Shown here: in pieces, positions 43,374-53,499 of the stretch
Numbering within the stretch: position 1 is the stretch's first letter
Layout: each line of letters begins with the position of its first letter
Source: Anastrepha obliqua
Taxonomy: Eukaryota; Arthropoda; Insecta; Diptera; Tephritidae
Length of the DNA: 64,000 bases
Direction: 5' to 3'
Assembly (NCBI RefSeq): GCF_027943255.1
Contig: NC_072893.1
Location: 33,378,001-33,442,000 of the forward strand
Position numbers and translations under genes: made by a program
Notes under the pieces: model-generated
What the model was told of the DNA's origin: nothing
Databases searched by the model: none
What the model saw: the letters and a program-made list of their open reading frames with translations, nothing else

Positions 43374-43940
43374 TTATATGATATTGCCCTGATTTTGTAC
43401 AAATTTAAACTCGTGCTTAGTTGTTGGCTTTAGCAACTCAAGTCCAATTTTTTTGACGTGATAACGTCTTATAATTCGATTTAGGCAGCTGCACGCACGA
43501 AAAAATACGTCGTTACCTTGCTTGAACTGCAAGCGAGAGCGCAGAACGAACGACAAAGAGCACAATCGGGCCTCGTATTCGGCAACGTTCGACATCTGGC
43601 TCTCTTCTACTTGAGTGAGCATATATATGTATGTATATGCGCATATGTATATAAATTCACATATTTGTATTTGCATATGCCTTCTTCCTGTGTGCATGAT
43701 AATGAACCATTTCTCTGTTGAGAATAGGAGATGATAGGAAAAGTAGGAAATGAAAGGGGGTGTTTCGAGTGTAATGTGTCTTGAAAAAGGCAAATCGATG
43801 ATGTTGCCTCTTAGTGTTGTTGACTTATTAACGTCTGATGCACAATCGAAATTGAACATATTTTTCATGAATTTGATAAATGTTTCGTCATTTTTCACGT
43901 TTGTGTAAATGTAACTTGACCTATTCCATTGCGATTCCAT
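43374..43940 (-). CDS. Unassigned 188-codon ORF overlapping an ATATGTA-rich patch
   Basis: An open minus-strand frame from ATG near 43940 to a stop at 43374. The N-terminal half (MESQWNRSSYIYTNVKNDET) and the C-terminal half (EYEARLCSLSFVLRSRLQFK, CLNRIIRRYHVKKIGLELLK) have ordinary composition. The middle (ICEFIYICAYTYIYMLTQ) is the translation of an ATATGTATGTATATGCGCAT microsatellite, which argues against a real protein. No domain is recognised. The DNA at 43490-43620 is moderately GC-rich, unlike the flanks, and may be part of an unidentified repeat or LTR. Confidence 0.22.
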   Translation of the reverse strand: MESQWNRSSYIYTNVKNDETFIKFMKNMFNFDCASDVNKSTTLRGNIIDLPFSRHITLETPPFISYFSYHLLFSTEKWFIIMHTGRRHMQIQICEFIYICAYTYIYMLTQVEESQMSNVAEYEARLCSLSFVLRSRLQFKQGNDVFFRACSCLNRIIRRYHVKKIGLELLKPTTKHEFKFVQNQGNII

Positions 43941-43944
43941 TTAC

Positions 43945-44395
43945 CCCTTCTCTATATCCATACAAAATATCTATCAAACAAATAAAATTAAATTTTCTTT
44001 AGAAAAATGCAACAATCCCATCAATATTTTCTTATGAAGTTGTCACGTTAAACTATCGTCAGTAAACCGACTTTACAGACAACTATTTTTTAACAAAATG
44101 TCACATTTTCTAGATTTTATATGCTTATTCCAGATAGATCTATTACATCTGCCACTATGCATTACCGTCGATATATTTCGAAAGATTTACTAATGGTTCA
44201 ATGTGATGCATATTCTAAATATGTTTAAGGTATATAATTGAAGTGAAAAACCCCGAACGTCTTCGATTAAAGTCTTTAATTAGTCATACTTCACGACGTA
44301 TTTTTTAACTGAATCGGGTCTTATTATGAGGCGATTTAAAAGTGATAAGCCGTAATGTTTAATAGTTAGATATTTTTCTTTTCTTCTATGATTTG
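43945..44395. other. Unassigned AT-rich sequence
   Basis: No recognisable coding or repeat signal. Confidence 0.4.
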
Positions 44396-44399
44396 GAGA

Positions 44400-44850
44400 A
44401 TCTCTCTTGCCGACAAGTGCTAGTTTAGACTAAGTCGGCAAAATAAAAATAACATTCTACAAGACTCTCATCATGTTCGTCCTAACGTATGGCGCAGAAG
44501 CTTAGAAGATGTCAACATCCGATAAAGCGCTCTTGGAGTGGCAATGCCGACTATCGTAGGCGATGGAACGATGAGCTGTATGAGCTTTACGACGACATAG
44601 ACATAGTCAGCGAATAAAGATCCAGCACCTTCGTTGCCTGGGTCATGTCGTCCGAATGGATACAGACGCCCCGGCTCTGCAAGTATTCTATGGGGTACCA
44701 GCTGGTGGACCTCTCTGCTTTGGAAAGATTGGATGGAGAACGACCCACCTTCATTTGGTGTGTCCATCTGGCGCCGGTTAGCACAAGGAAGAAATGACTG
44801 GCGCGCTTTTTGAGGGGTAACTGCGCCAATAAAGAAGATTATGACTACAA
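44400..44850 (+). pseudogene. RTE-like 3' fragment
   Basis: The DNA parallels the end of the element at 39110-39590 with many small gaps: ACGTATGGCGCAGAAGCTT (44483-44501) as at 39207, GATGGAACGATGAGCTGTAT (44562-44581), TTTACGACGACATAGACATA and GGTCATGTCGTCCGAATGGA. The tail GGAAGAAATGACTGGCGCGC (44787-44806) is also shared. Frames are heavily broken. It is the same family as 37800 and 48090. Confidence 0.78.
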
Positions 44851-44859
44851 TTCTATAAA

Positions 44860-46785
44860 TAAATAATATTATTTTTAGTTCTTTTAAAAAATATTCAAAA
44901 AAGTAGCTTTGAATTGAAATACTTATATAATTTTTAATGAAATGTACATAGTTTAAATTTGGCTAAGCTTTTTTTGAGGTTGCCGATATCTAAGTATGGT
45001 TTGGTCGAATTTTCTCAACGAACTTTAGTTCATTTACTATATATGTATGTAGGCGTGGGCGTGGGCGTGCATTTACGCATCGGTGTGTTTGAATTAGTGA
45101 TAAGATTTAATTCAGATGGAAATTACTCCAATCAATTTACGAGCGCGTAAAATCAAATCTCATCTCAGAGAAGAAACTAATAAATTTATGTGATAACTAA
45201 AAATATTAAGAAGTGTTGGTACAACAACCAGTAAAATTACATTCAGATAGAACGCACGCAGTCTGTATATTTGAGAGGAGCAGATGAATTTACCGCAAAT
45301 AACTCATAGCCAGGCAAATGACTGCCGAGCTCTTACCAAATCAGCGTTGGATTTTTTCTAATTCTATAAACCACATCGACACAGGATCAACTTTGATATA
45401 GCCTTGCTGTTGCCTTCTTTCACACAAACGGAAATACCAACATCATAATTTCAAATGCGAAGTAGCAATAAATATATGTAACCACAATACCGCAGGTGGG
45501 GAGATGTACTTGTATGTATGTATGTATGTATGTATGTATGTGCGTGCGAATCCCCCACTAACGTGACTGTATTAAAAGCATTTAAAAGCGTCAGCAGCAC
45601 CAACAAAAGCACTTATAGCAATTTAAACCACATGCAACCATTTAACTTTTCTCCGACCGCTCACACAGCGCACACTTACGCTCACCCTTGGCCTCTTGGC
45701 ACTCAACGCTTCATCTGTATTTACGTCAGCGCTCACCAGGTGCGGTCTGGCCACTTATGAAAATGAATGAGAATGGCGAGAAAAGTTTCGCGCATTTCAA
45801 CAAGCTTTGCGGTGCTCTACACGCATACATTTATAAAATCATATATACATATATATTTATGCACGTACATACACACACTATTATATGAATGTGTGGCTTG
45901 GTTGCTTAACATTTGCTGGGTTTACTGCCCGGGTTGCTGGGTGTTCTATGCATGTGTGTGTATATGTTTGTTGTAGGTATGTAGCGCGCATCGGAAAAGT
46001 TGTTACATTTTTTATTATATTTTATTTGCTTTGCACTTAATTTACGCTCTCAGCTTCGGTTTGCGGCTGCAGTGGGAAGGTATGCGTGTATTAAATTTAA
46101 TTTTACACGTGAGTGCGCATACCTACGTGCGAGTATGACTACTAGGACGAGCTGTGTAAATGCAAATTAATATTTCTGCTAAAAGTAAATCATCATCCCA
46201 TTGCATTAATTTTCAATGAATAATTTACTTCTGCCTTTTACATACAATTTTTGTACGCGAATATATTTACGGTGACCCAGAGCCAATTCTGCAAACATTG
46301 CTTAGAAATGATTTAGCTATACTTTCTAAGGTTGCGAGAAGTAAATTAAACAAAAAGTTCACAAAAATTGCTCAGCATTTTTAAATGATAATTACAACGT
46401 AGTCATTGTAAGCACAGTTTTTTTTCGAACGAAACCTTCCGCTCGCAGGGAATTCTTAAAATAAGGCAGACTTTATGACTGATGGAAAAAAGCACTGACC
46501 ATTTTATCCTACATGCATTTAGTGGCATCAGCTCAAGCTGTACGATGCTTTAAAAGCAAAATATTAAAAAAAGTTTTACACTTCTTAAGAGTTTTGTACT
46601 CTATGCAGAAATTTGTGTGTTACAGCGTTCCAAAATGAAAATAAAATGAGAGAAAATGCGTTGCATTTCAATATCACTTACAGGCGGCAATAAAAATTTG
46701 TGTTTTTTCGGTGCGCAGTAATCGAATGATTACGTGAGCGTGAGTACCAATCGGTAAGGCGCGAGTTTGGAAATCACTATGACTA
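44860..46785. other. Unassigned sequence with a GTAT microsatellite
   Basis: A perfect (GTAT) run of about eight units lies at 45512-45541. A GTGGGCGTGGGCGTGCATTT patch (45055-45074) and several ATACATA runs are the only other structure. No gene was recognised. Confidence 0.5.
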
Positions 46786-46794
46786 TGAACACTG

Positions 46795-46912
46795 AAAGTC
46801 ACAAAAGGTAGCGGTTGCCTTCGGCCGCCAATGCCAAACTTCCGAGCACGGAAAAGCTTCTCATCAAGAACCAATTGTCATTCGGCGGTGGTATAAAAAT
46901 GTAGACCCCTTC
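46795..46912 (+). repeat. tRNA-derived SINE, copy 4 (body fragment)
   Basis: The plus strand shows, in the order expected, GGTAGCGGTTGCCTTCGGC, GCCAATGCCAAACTTCCGAG, AAAAGCTTCTCATCAAGAAC, CATTCGGCGG and AAAAATGTAGACCCC. These match the body of copies 2 and 5 with substitutions and a short deletion of the TATTTCTGC block. The head to the left (46715-46790) is too diverged to call, though GCGAGTTTGGAAATC could be a decayed B box. Confidence 0.65.
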
Positions 46913-46914
46913 TT

Positions 46915-47870
46915 TTTTGGAACAATATTAAGACGCATAATGTTTAAACAGGGTATACCGCAAAAAATTATAAAGCTCATCCAGATGACGCTATCAAATA
47001 CCAATGCGAGGGTTATGACAAATGGGTGAATGATATCCTCAACGAATTCAGCATTTCATCAGGTGTAAAATAAGGCGACTCACTATCAATGATAATTTTT
47101 AATTTATTACTACATGAGGTAGTATGCAAAATAAAATGTGGCAATTCAATATTTCACGGCAGCTCGCAAATGTTGCCTGATGGCTATGACATTGTCGTGA
47201 TTGCGCACAGGGTACAGGAGCTTAAAAAAATATATGAGCGATTGAAAAATTCAGCTTTAGAGGTGAGTCTACGTATCAACACAGAGGAAACAAAATTATG
47301 CACTTCGCAACCAAGTCAGATCCACATCGATCGATGATTGCATTGTGAGGGTCGACAAATTTAAATACTTAGGTCTCTTCATCAGTAGTAATTCTCACTC
47401 TTCCGTGGCAATAAATGACCGAGTAAGCGCGGCAAAAAAAGCATTCTTTGCACACATAACAATATTCAAGTCTCGATTGCTGTCAAAAGCTCAAAAGATG
47501 GCAATGTATAAACCGCTTGTACGACTCTTACTAACATACAGCAGCGAGGTATGGGCACTTTAAACAACAGACATGGACCAAATACTGAGGTTTGAAAGAA
47601 ACATACCGCGAAATATATATGGTCCCTTCCGCCGAGATGACGGCACATAAAAAAAGTAAACGAATCAGATGGTTGGGATAGCGTTCCATAGGCAAGTGGT
47701 TGGACGGAGCGATCGAGGGAGATCAAACAAACACTGGATTGTTGAGGTCACAGTTGACCTGCAGAAAATGGAGACCGTTGAGCTTACGGTGAGAGGATCG
47801 ATCGGAGTGAAGAACCGTAGTTGTGGAAGCAAAAGTCTGCACAAGACTGTAGTGGGACATTTTGATGCGA
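46915..47870 (+). pseudogene. Non-LTR reverse transcriptase, palm to C-terminus (RTE or CR1-like)
   Basis: In order and in shifting frames: MFKQGIPQKIIKLIQMT, SNTNARVMTNG, a GDSLSMIIFNLLLHE block, a degraded active-site region (DGYDIVVIAHRVQELKKIYE), then from 47345 VDKFKYLGLFISSNSHSSVA, LTYSSEVWAL. FERNIPRNIYGPFRRDDGT follows, then a tail with GRSDRGRSNKHWIVEV and KSLHKTVVGH. The YADD motif is lost. It belongs to the YLG...TYGxExW...RKIxGP group but is clearly different from the RTE copies at 37800 and 48090. Confidence 0.72.
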
Positions 47871-47874
47871 TTTT

Positions 47875-48085
47875 TTTTTTAAGTTTGCTTCTTTATTATT
47901 TTGTAGAACTTTGATTTACAAAGCTTTGTTTATGCAATGAAGTCTATTTTTATAAATGATTAATGCATACAATTTAATATATTTTAGCATGGAAAATATT
48001 TCGAATATTGTAAAAGCATAAAGTGACTGAATGATGGGAGAACAAAGCCTTGGCCAAAAGTATTATTTTCTTAATTGGGGTGATA
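47875..48085. other. Unassigned sequence
   Basis: Short gap between two LINE fragments, with a T run at 47869-47881. Confidence 0.4.
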
Positions 48086-48089
48086 ACCA

Positions 48090-49060
48090 CTTTCGCGATT
48101 TTCCTCTCTCCTCTTCCTCTGCTACCACCAGCTGGTACCGCATGGAATACTTTCAAAGCCGGAGCGTTTGTATCCATTCGGTGGACATGACCCAGCCAAC
48201 GTAGCCACTGGATCTTTATTTTATGTCTATGTCGTCGTAAAGCTCATACAGCTCATCGTTCCATCGCCTGCGATACTCGCCGCCGCCAACGTGCAAAGGT
48301 CCAAAAATATTCCATATAATCTTTCTCTCAAACACTCCAAGGGGCGCCTCATCGAATGTTGTCATCGTCCAACTTCTGCGTCATACGTTAGGACAGGTAT
48401 GATGACAGCCTTGTAGAGCGTTAGTTTTGTTTATACTATCCTCTCCAACATCAGGTTAAAGAAGTCAGACTACAGCGAGCCACTCTGCCTGAAACCTCAT
48501 TCCTCAAGTCGACGAAAAGATGGTGTGTGAGGATTCTTCTGTCTTGCGTCGCCAAGCACGACTTTATGTCGTGGCGGGGCCTGCGCTCATAGGAACGTTC
48601 CAGGCGCTCATAGAAGGAATCTTTGGTCGTAACGTCTTTCTCTTCCGTCGGGGCAGGGCCTGCGCTCATAGTAACGCTCCAGGCGCTCATAGAAGGAATC
48701 TTTGGTCATAACGTCTATCTCCTCCGTCGTGGCGTGAGCGCAAATGAGCGAGATGTTGAAAAGTCGCGCTTTGATGTGGATCATTGCGATATGCTCGTCC
48801 ACCGGAGTGAACGACAGCATTTGGCGAGGAAGTCTCTCTACCACAACAAATTCATCACCAAATTTGCGCTCCATGGCAGCTGTAATAGGCGTCCTAAGGT
48901 TCTATGTTTTTCTTGCCTTGCCCCGTCTATCGCATCTGTTGATTTGCCGTGATGCCAGCCTTTACTCGCACGAGGACATTAACCAACCGGGCAGAGGAAT
49001 CTTCCCCGTTAAGGGACCCTACATTGCGGGTGCATGCAGGGGTCGTCATTAGTACAGGTT
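48090..49060 (-). pseudogene. RTE-like element, endonuclease joined to C-terminus (internal deletion)
   Basis: On the minus strand the right part encodes an endonuclease segment: MERKFGDEFVVVERLPRQML, then MIHIKARLFNISLICAHATT, EEIDVMTKDSFYERLERYYE. After RFLL and a run of stops the left part jumps to the end of the reverse transcriptase (FFNLMLERIV equivalent), then TKLTLYKAVIIPVLTYDAEV. GVFERKIIWNIFGPLH and HVGWVM-like blocks follow, so most of the reverse transcriptase is deleted. The trailer is GGAGAGGAAAATCGCGAAAG (48114-48095 complement). It is the same family as 37800, preserving the endonuclease that copy lacks. Confidence 0.8.
48571..48728 (-). repeat. ~79-bp imperfect tandem duplication in the RTE endonuclease
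   Basis: The block containing AGGCGCTCATAGAAGGAATC occurs at 48602-48621 and again at 48681-48700, a period of 79 bases. The repeat includes the flanking GCGCTCATA and CCGTCGGGGC-like ends. It duplicates the YERLER coding segment, and because 79 is not a multiple of three it breaks the frame. Confidence 0.82.
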
Positions 49061-49064
49061 AGTT

Positions 49065-49365
49065 TGCGGCAACCAAAACAGCTGATTTGATCTTATTCAT
49101 TTTTGTTATGAAACGGATTACCGAATAGTAAAATCGTTAAATTTGTGGGTAAGGAAAGATAACAATGTGATTATCGTCAGAATATATTAGTGAATTTCAC
49201 TACAGAGCTCACACAACTTTAACGACGCACCTAAGCTTTCAAGACGTCGGTAGGGAGATTTTATTGCAACCGCCACATTTTTTCCATACTTGACGTTAAG
49301 CGGTTATACCATTTTCAGCTATTTTGAACATTTTCGTGACTACTCAAAACTGTCGAAAAAAAGTT
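49065..49365. other. Unassigned sequence
   Basis: No recognised features apart from the probable 5' leader of the adjacent RTE copy. Confidence 0.35.
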
Positions 49366-49369
49366 GGCT

Positions 49370-49530
49370 TAGTTTTTCACCAACAGGGGACTTCTTCCAA
49401 CGTTCCCATGACAGCCGGTTTTACGTTACCGGAACGACCCGGATTTATATTCGGTCAAGGATTTCACTCCAGCAGCATTCCCCGTCTATGTATGGGGAAT
49501 ATTTGTGCTGCTACAACAACAGCAGGACTT
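49370..49530 (-). repeat. Repeat with CCGGAACGACCCGGATTTAT core and CAA-rich end
   Basis: The plus strand reads CGTTCCCATGACAGCCGGTT, CGTTACCGGAACGACCCGGA, CACTCCAGCAGCATTCCCCG and GTATGGGGAATATTTGTGCT, ending in GCTACAACAACAGC at 49509-49522. GCATTCCCCG and GGGGAATAT can pair as a short stem. I recognise this as a dispersed repeat of fly genomes but cannot name the family. The GTT-led repeat at 31731 shares its CAA/GTT end. Confidence 0.5.
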
Positions 49531-49534
49531 CTTC

Positions 49535-51478
49535 GAGGAATTATATTAAGAGTTGCCTGCAAACTGAAGGAAAGTTCTTGAGCAAAATTTCGCATATTTC
49601 ATTTAAATTTGCTGAACCTTACCAGCAGCATTTTCCTCAGTTTTCTTAATTTCATCAACGAAATAAGACGAAAAAACGTTTAAGTAAGCATTCTAAAAAC
49701 AATTTTTTTTTAATTTTTGCCAGTCAAAATGCACTAAAAATTACTCGATTGACCTTTGGTGTAATGTTAATTGTTAAATCTTTACTTAGAATTCGTTGGC
49801 AGCTCGCAATAGTGTAAGCATAGCGCCGGCCTTTGTAACGCAAACCAAAGCATTTACTTCTCTTTACTTTACTTTTGAATTTCTGCCGTTGACACAATAA
49901 TTTCCCACTATTTTCATTTCAAATGTCAATGATCTGAGAACTACAAAGTTTGCAACAACCATGGCTTACAACTTTACATAGAAAATGGCACACATTTTCG
50001 CCCTCCATTTCTCCTGTGCAAGGCAGTAGTTTCACACAGAAAAAGAAAACAAAAGGAAAGAGGAAAAGGAAGTGCGTGAAATGGAGATGCAGAAAGGGGA
50101 AAGTAATAAGAACAAAACAAAAAATAACAAAACAAAAGATTCAGTGCTCGTAGTGTACAGTTTGCAAAAAAAATTAATTTATTATTTTTAGGGAAATCTA
50201 AAAGGCACTAAACTGAAAATTTCCAGCGAAAAGGGTTCAAGCGCACACATTTATGCCATAAAAATATTACAAATATTTACGAATTTTAGTATTTCTAGGG
50301 TTTATCTAACCTACGCACATCTACGCACAAATATTGGCATGGGTTTTAAGCGAATATTCTCAGTTATCGATTCAAAAGCCATCGCTTCCGACAAGTAATT
50401 CGAGCTTGATGTGAATGCTAACGCTTACGCAAGCACGTCCGCAGTCACACACACACACACATGCACTTATATATATTTAATGCCTTATAACAAAGTTGGT
50501 GGCTAACGATTTTTGAACACCGTGTAAATAGACAAATCAGCGACACATCTGAGCTGGCGGAAGATCGTCAAAACGGAAGAGAAGTGCTGCAAAGTAAGAC
50601 AGAGTGTAGCTGCAAAGGCCAATGAACGTGCGTTGGTGAGTTCGTTAGCGAAACCTTGAAAAACCTCTTCAATAAATTACGTGCGGCGCTGATAGCAAGG
50701 ACGTACAAATATTATGGCACACACACATACACATTCACATTAGGAAACGCCAGATAATAACGCGTGAAATCTAACATCGCTGGATGTTGAGAGAAGCCAA
50801 CGCCGCTAAGGAGGCAAACAAACGCCAAATATGAGTGGGTTTGTATTTACCACAGTTATTTACAACAAATAAGCATGAATGTGTGAGTTTGTGAATGGGA
50901 GTGAGCGCCAATGTTTGCCTTTTATTTCTTGGTCTCGGTTATAGATCAAATGAATAAATGGCAAGGACACGCGCGCACATAATTTAGCTAAACGGAAGGA
51001 AATTCTGTGCGTGTATGTGTGTGTGTAAGGGGAGGAGGGTAGTGACGCAGAGCTATTGAGCGGTTATTGTGCCTTGTGATATTTAATGTGATGTCATAAT
51101 TCAACTATGGCTAATGCGACAATAAATACAAAAAAGACAAAGATTTATATGTACAAAATATTTATACACAAACCGAGCAAGACTAAACAAAACCGAACTG
51201 CGTGCATAGATTTAGGATAATTTACTGCTGTTGAAAACTAGTGGTGTGGTGAGCGATATATTATGATAGAAATCAACCAAAACGTACATTTATTATTTAT
51301 TATTACAACTACAGCAACGGGAACAACAGCTGACTAAACAAAAGAGATTGTGGACAAAAGTTAATATATGTACAAGGAAACAAAAAAAGAAAAAATAATA
51401 ACTGGTGTCAACTAACGAAGTGTGCACTTATACAGTGTGACTAGAAGACATACAAAACGTCCGTATGTAGGTATATAA
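49535..51478. other. Unassigned intergenic sequence
   Basis: Nearly 2 kb with no recognised gene. CA runs at 50447-50461 and GT runs near 51010-51027 are present. A poly-purine stretch at 50041-50060 (AAAAGAAAACAAAAGGAAAG) gives Lys-rich chance ORFs. Confidence 0.5.
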
Positions 51479-51479
51479 G

Positions 51480-52330
51480 TGTGTGGTTGGTTGGTTGGTT
51501 GATTTAAGTGGTGATTCTTCCAGAATCCAACATGCGGTTCAGCACCATATCCTCGTTAGCAACTTGTTTACCAGTTATTTGCAGCATGACTATATCAGGT
51601 TGTTGATATCTAAGCCAGCCAGTTGTTCGATACTCTCGAACAGCGGTTTGCCCAGGGTTAACATTCTGTCCTTCCATAGGGCAGGGCAGTCGCAGAGGAA
51701 ATGGAAGATTGTTTCCTTTTTCTGCGGTTGTTTACAACTATGACAGTATGTGCTCTGAGGGATGCCGATTTTGGCGGCTTGTTCTCCGTTAGACCAGAAA
51801 CCAGTTATGACTGCCGTTAGTCTCCAAGCGTCCCGTCGTTTCATGTTTATCAATATTTGCATTTCGTCTGGTCGCTCCATCTATAATCCGCGATTCGGAG
51901 GTATTTTAGGGAAATTGCACTCTTGACTGCACCTAATGGTGTGAATACCGATTCTGCAAGAGCGTTATTCATGGCAGATTCTCTTCTTGCCAGTTCATCT
52001 GCTCTTTCATTACCTTCAATGCTCCAATGTCCCGGGACCCAGATTATGGTTTACGCTCGAGGTGGTAAGGCTAATCCTGCTTTCTTCCCCCGGGTAGAGG
52101 TTGTAGTCGCTGAATCCAGTGCCAGGATTGCAACTTGGCTATCCGAAAGAATAGCGATATTGCCCTTAAAAGAGAAATCTGCGATTAGTAGCCTACAAGC
52201 TTCCCCAATTGCCAGTAATTCCGCCTGAAAGACACTGCAAGCATTAGGGAGACGCACAGATCTTTCAATTTTAAGTCTATGAGAATATATGCCAGATCCA
52301 ACACCTCAATCCATTTTACTGTCAGAGTGT
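51480..52330 (-). pseudogene. LOA-like element: RNase H domain, C-terminal domain and tail
   Basis: The minus strand starts near 52325 with the RNase H domain: DSKMD then GVGSGIYSHRLKIERSVRLP, AELLAIGEACRLL (Glu), AILSDSQVAILALDS (Asp), IIWVPGHWSIEGNERADELA (His and Asp). The four acidic positions of the RNase H site (D, E, D, D) can all be placed. Stops interrupt after KMD and before TIIW. A frameshift leads to MERPDEMQILINMKRRDAWR, LTAVITGFWSNGEQAAKIGI, CHSCKQPQKKETIFHFLCDC. The 3' end at 51484-51500 is a GGTT repeat (complement AACC), the element's tail. The RNase H plus C-terminal Cys/His domain combination is typical of LOA and I-like elements. Confidence 0.82.
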
Positions 52331-52334
52331 GGTT

Positions 52335-52545
52335 ATCTGACCAGAAAAATTGCTGGAGGTGGAGGTGCAGACCTTTTAGTCATAAACTCTTTTTTCAATT
52401 GAAGTGATTTTTTGGGGTAAGAAAAACTTATGACACACATTTTTGGAGGTATTTGCACATCGGTCCATCTCACATAATCGAGCCACTACACACTTAAATC
52501 TCTGTATTGTGCATTGGTGAGGTCAAGGATGTAGTTTTTATTTGG
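52335..52545. other. Possible reverse-transcriptase to RNase H linker
   Basis: On the minus strand this lies just upstream of the RNase H domain, but no motif could be placed. It could be a decayed part of the same element. Confidence 0.3.
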
Positions 52546-52549
52546 AGCT

Positions 52550-52950
52550 CTTAGGTTAGGTTATGGTGGTAGTCGGTCTGTACGACCAACTCACTTAGAC
52601 CTTACAGGCCCGCAGTGATACCACTGTGCTGCACGGGAACTTCATTTACTTTCGCTCGCGGACCTATCTTGTGGCTCTTATGAAGCTCAGAATTGGTCCC
52701 ATCTCCACGTCAGACAGTTCCGTAAGAGAATTGAAAAAGTATTTACATAGAAAACCTGCTCTGACTTAAGGTAGGGCTGGAGAATGGCAAATGAAGTGCT
52801 CAACTGTTTCTTCCTATTCCTCATCTCACAACTTCTGCAATATTCGTAGGAGGAATGCCTGCCAAGTAGCCAATGACCGGTTATACAAGCCACGACTTTA
52901 AAGATATCATCTCTTGAGAGGCTAAACAATCTCTTTGTTTTTTCCTTGTT
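52550..52950 (-). pseudogene. LOA-like C-terminal fragment with 3' UTR
   Basis: The minus strand reads MFSLSRDDIFKVVACITGHW then LLGRHSSYEYCRSCEMRNRK, followed by a decayed HFLC region. The trailer, complemented, has GTATCACTGCGGGCCTGTAA, GGTCTAAGTGAGTTGGTCGT and ends AACCTAACCTAAG at 52560-52548. It is the same family as 28258-28610. It lies directly behind the RNase H copy, in the same orientation, so two elements were inserted head to tail. Confidence 0.75.
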
Positions 52951-53079
52951 TATTTGCGATTTGCGGCGATAGTAGCCCGTTACACATGTACCTTCATGAT
53001 CTATTGGCCTCTTGGATAATTTTGTTTTTGATTACTAGTTTACTCATGGCTAAAGGTATTCCAGTGGTATTAGGAGGCC

Positions 53080-53385
53080 TTACACAATAATTCAATCTAA
53101 CCGCTTTGAGCGAGTTCAAAAACTTTTTTTAAAATTTGCTCCCCGCTCACTAAATTTTTAACTACCACTACCGTCTTACTATTTTCGTTGTCAAGTAATA
53201 AAAACCTGCTCATTTGTCACTAACATCATGACTGGCTCAGTTGACTACCCTTCTCTTTCCAAAAAGTTCACTTTTAATATTCGCTCTAGAATTCCTCGCC
53301 ATTCGGAATTCTTTGAATTTGCTTTTTCAAGAAGTAGTTATGGTCTCAACGCTCCCATATCAAGAACTTGTGCTTTATAATAGAT
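53080..53385 (+). pseudogene. Non-LTR reverse transcriptase C-terminal fragment
   Basis: In shifting frames the plus strand gives FERVQKLFLKFAPRSLNF, VIKTCSFVTNIMTGSVDYPS, LSKKFTFNIRSRIPRHSEFF and EFAFSRSSYGLNAPISRTC. The ERVQKxFL start and the SxYGxxxPIxR end are the hallmarks of the C-terminus of several Jockey and I-like reverse transcriptases. No stop codon context is preserved. Confidence 0.62.
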
Positions 53386-53499
53386 CCATATAAAGGGAGT
53401 TAAGTTTAAAGGGCCAGTGTTGATTTTGAAAAAAATACAATTTTTTAAGAAATTATTGCCAGTTATCTTTACTACGATAATATTAGTATGGCTTGATTA

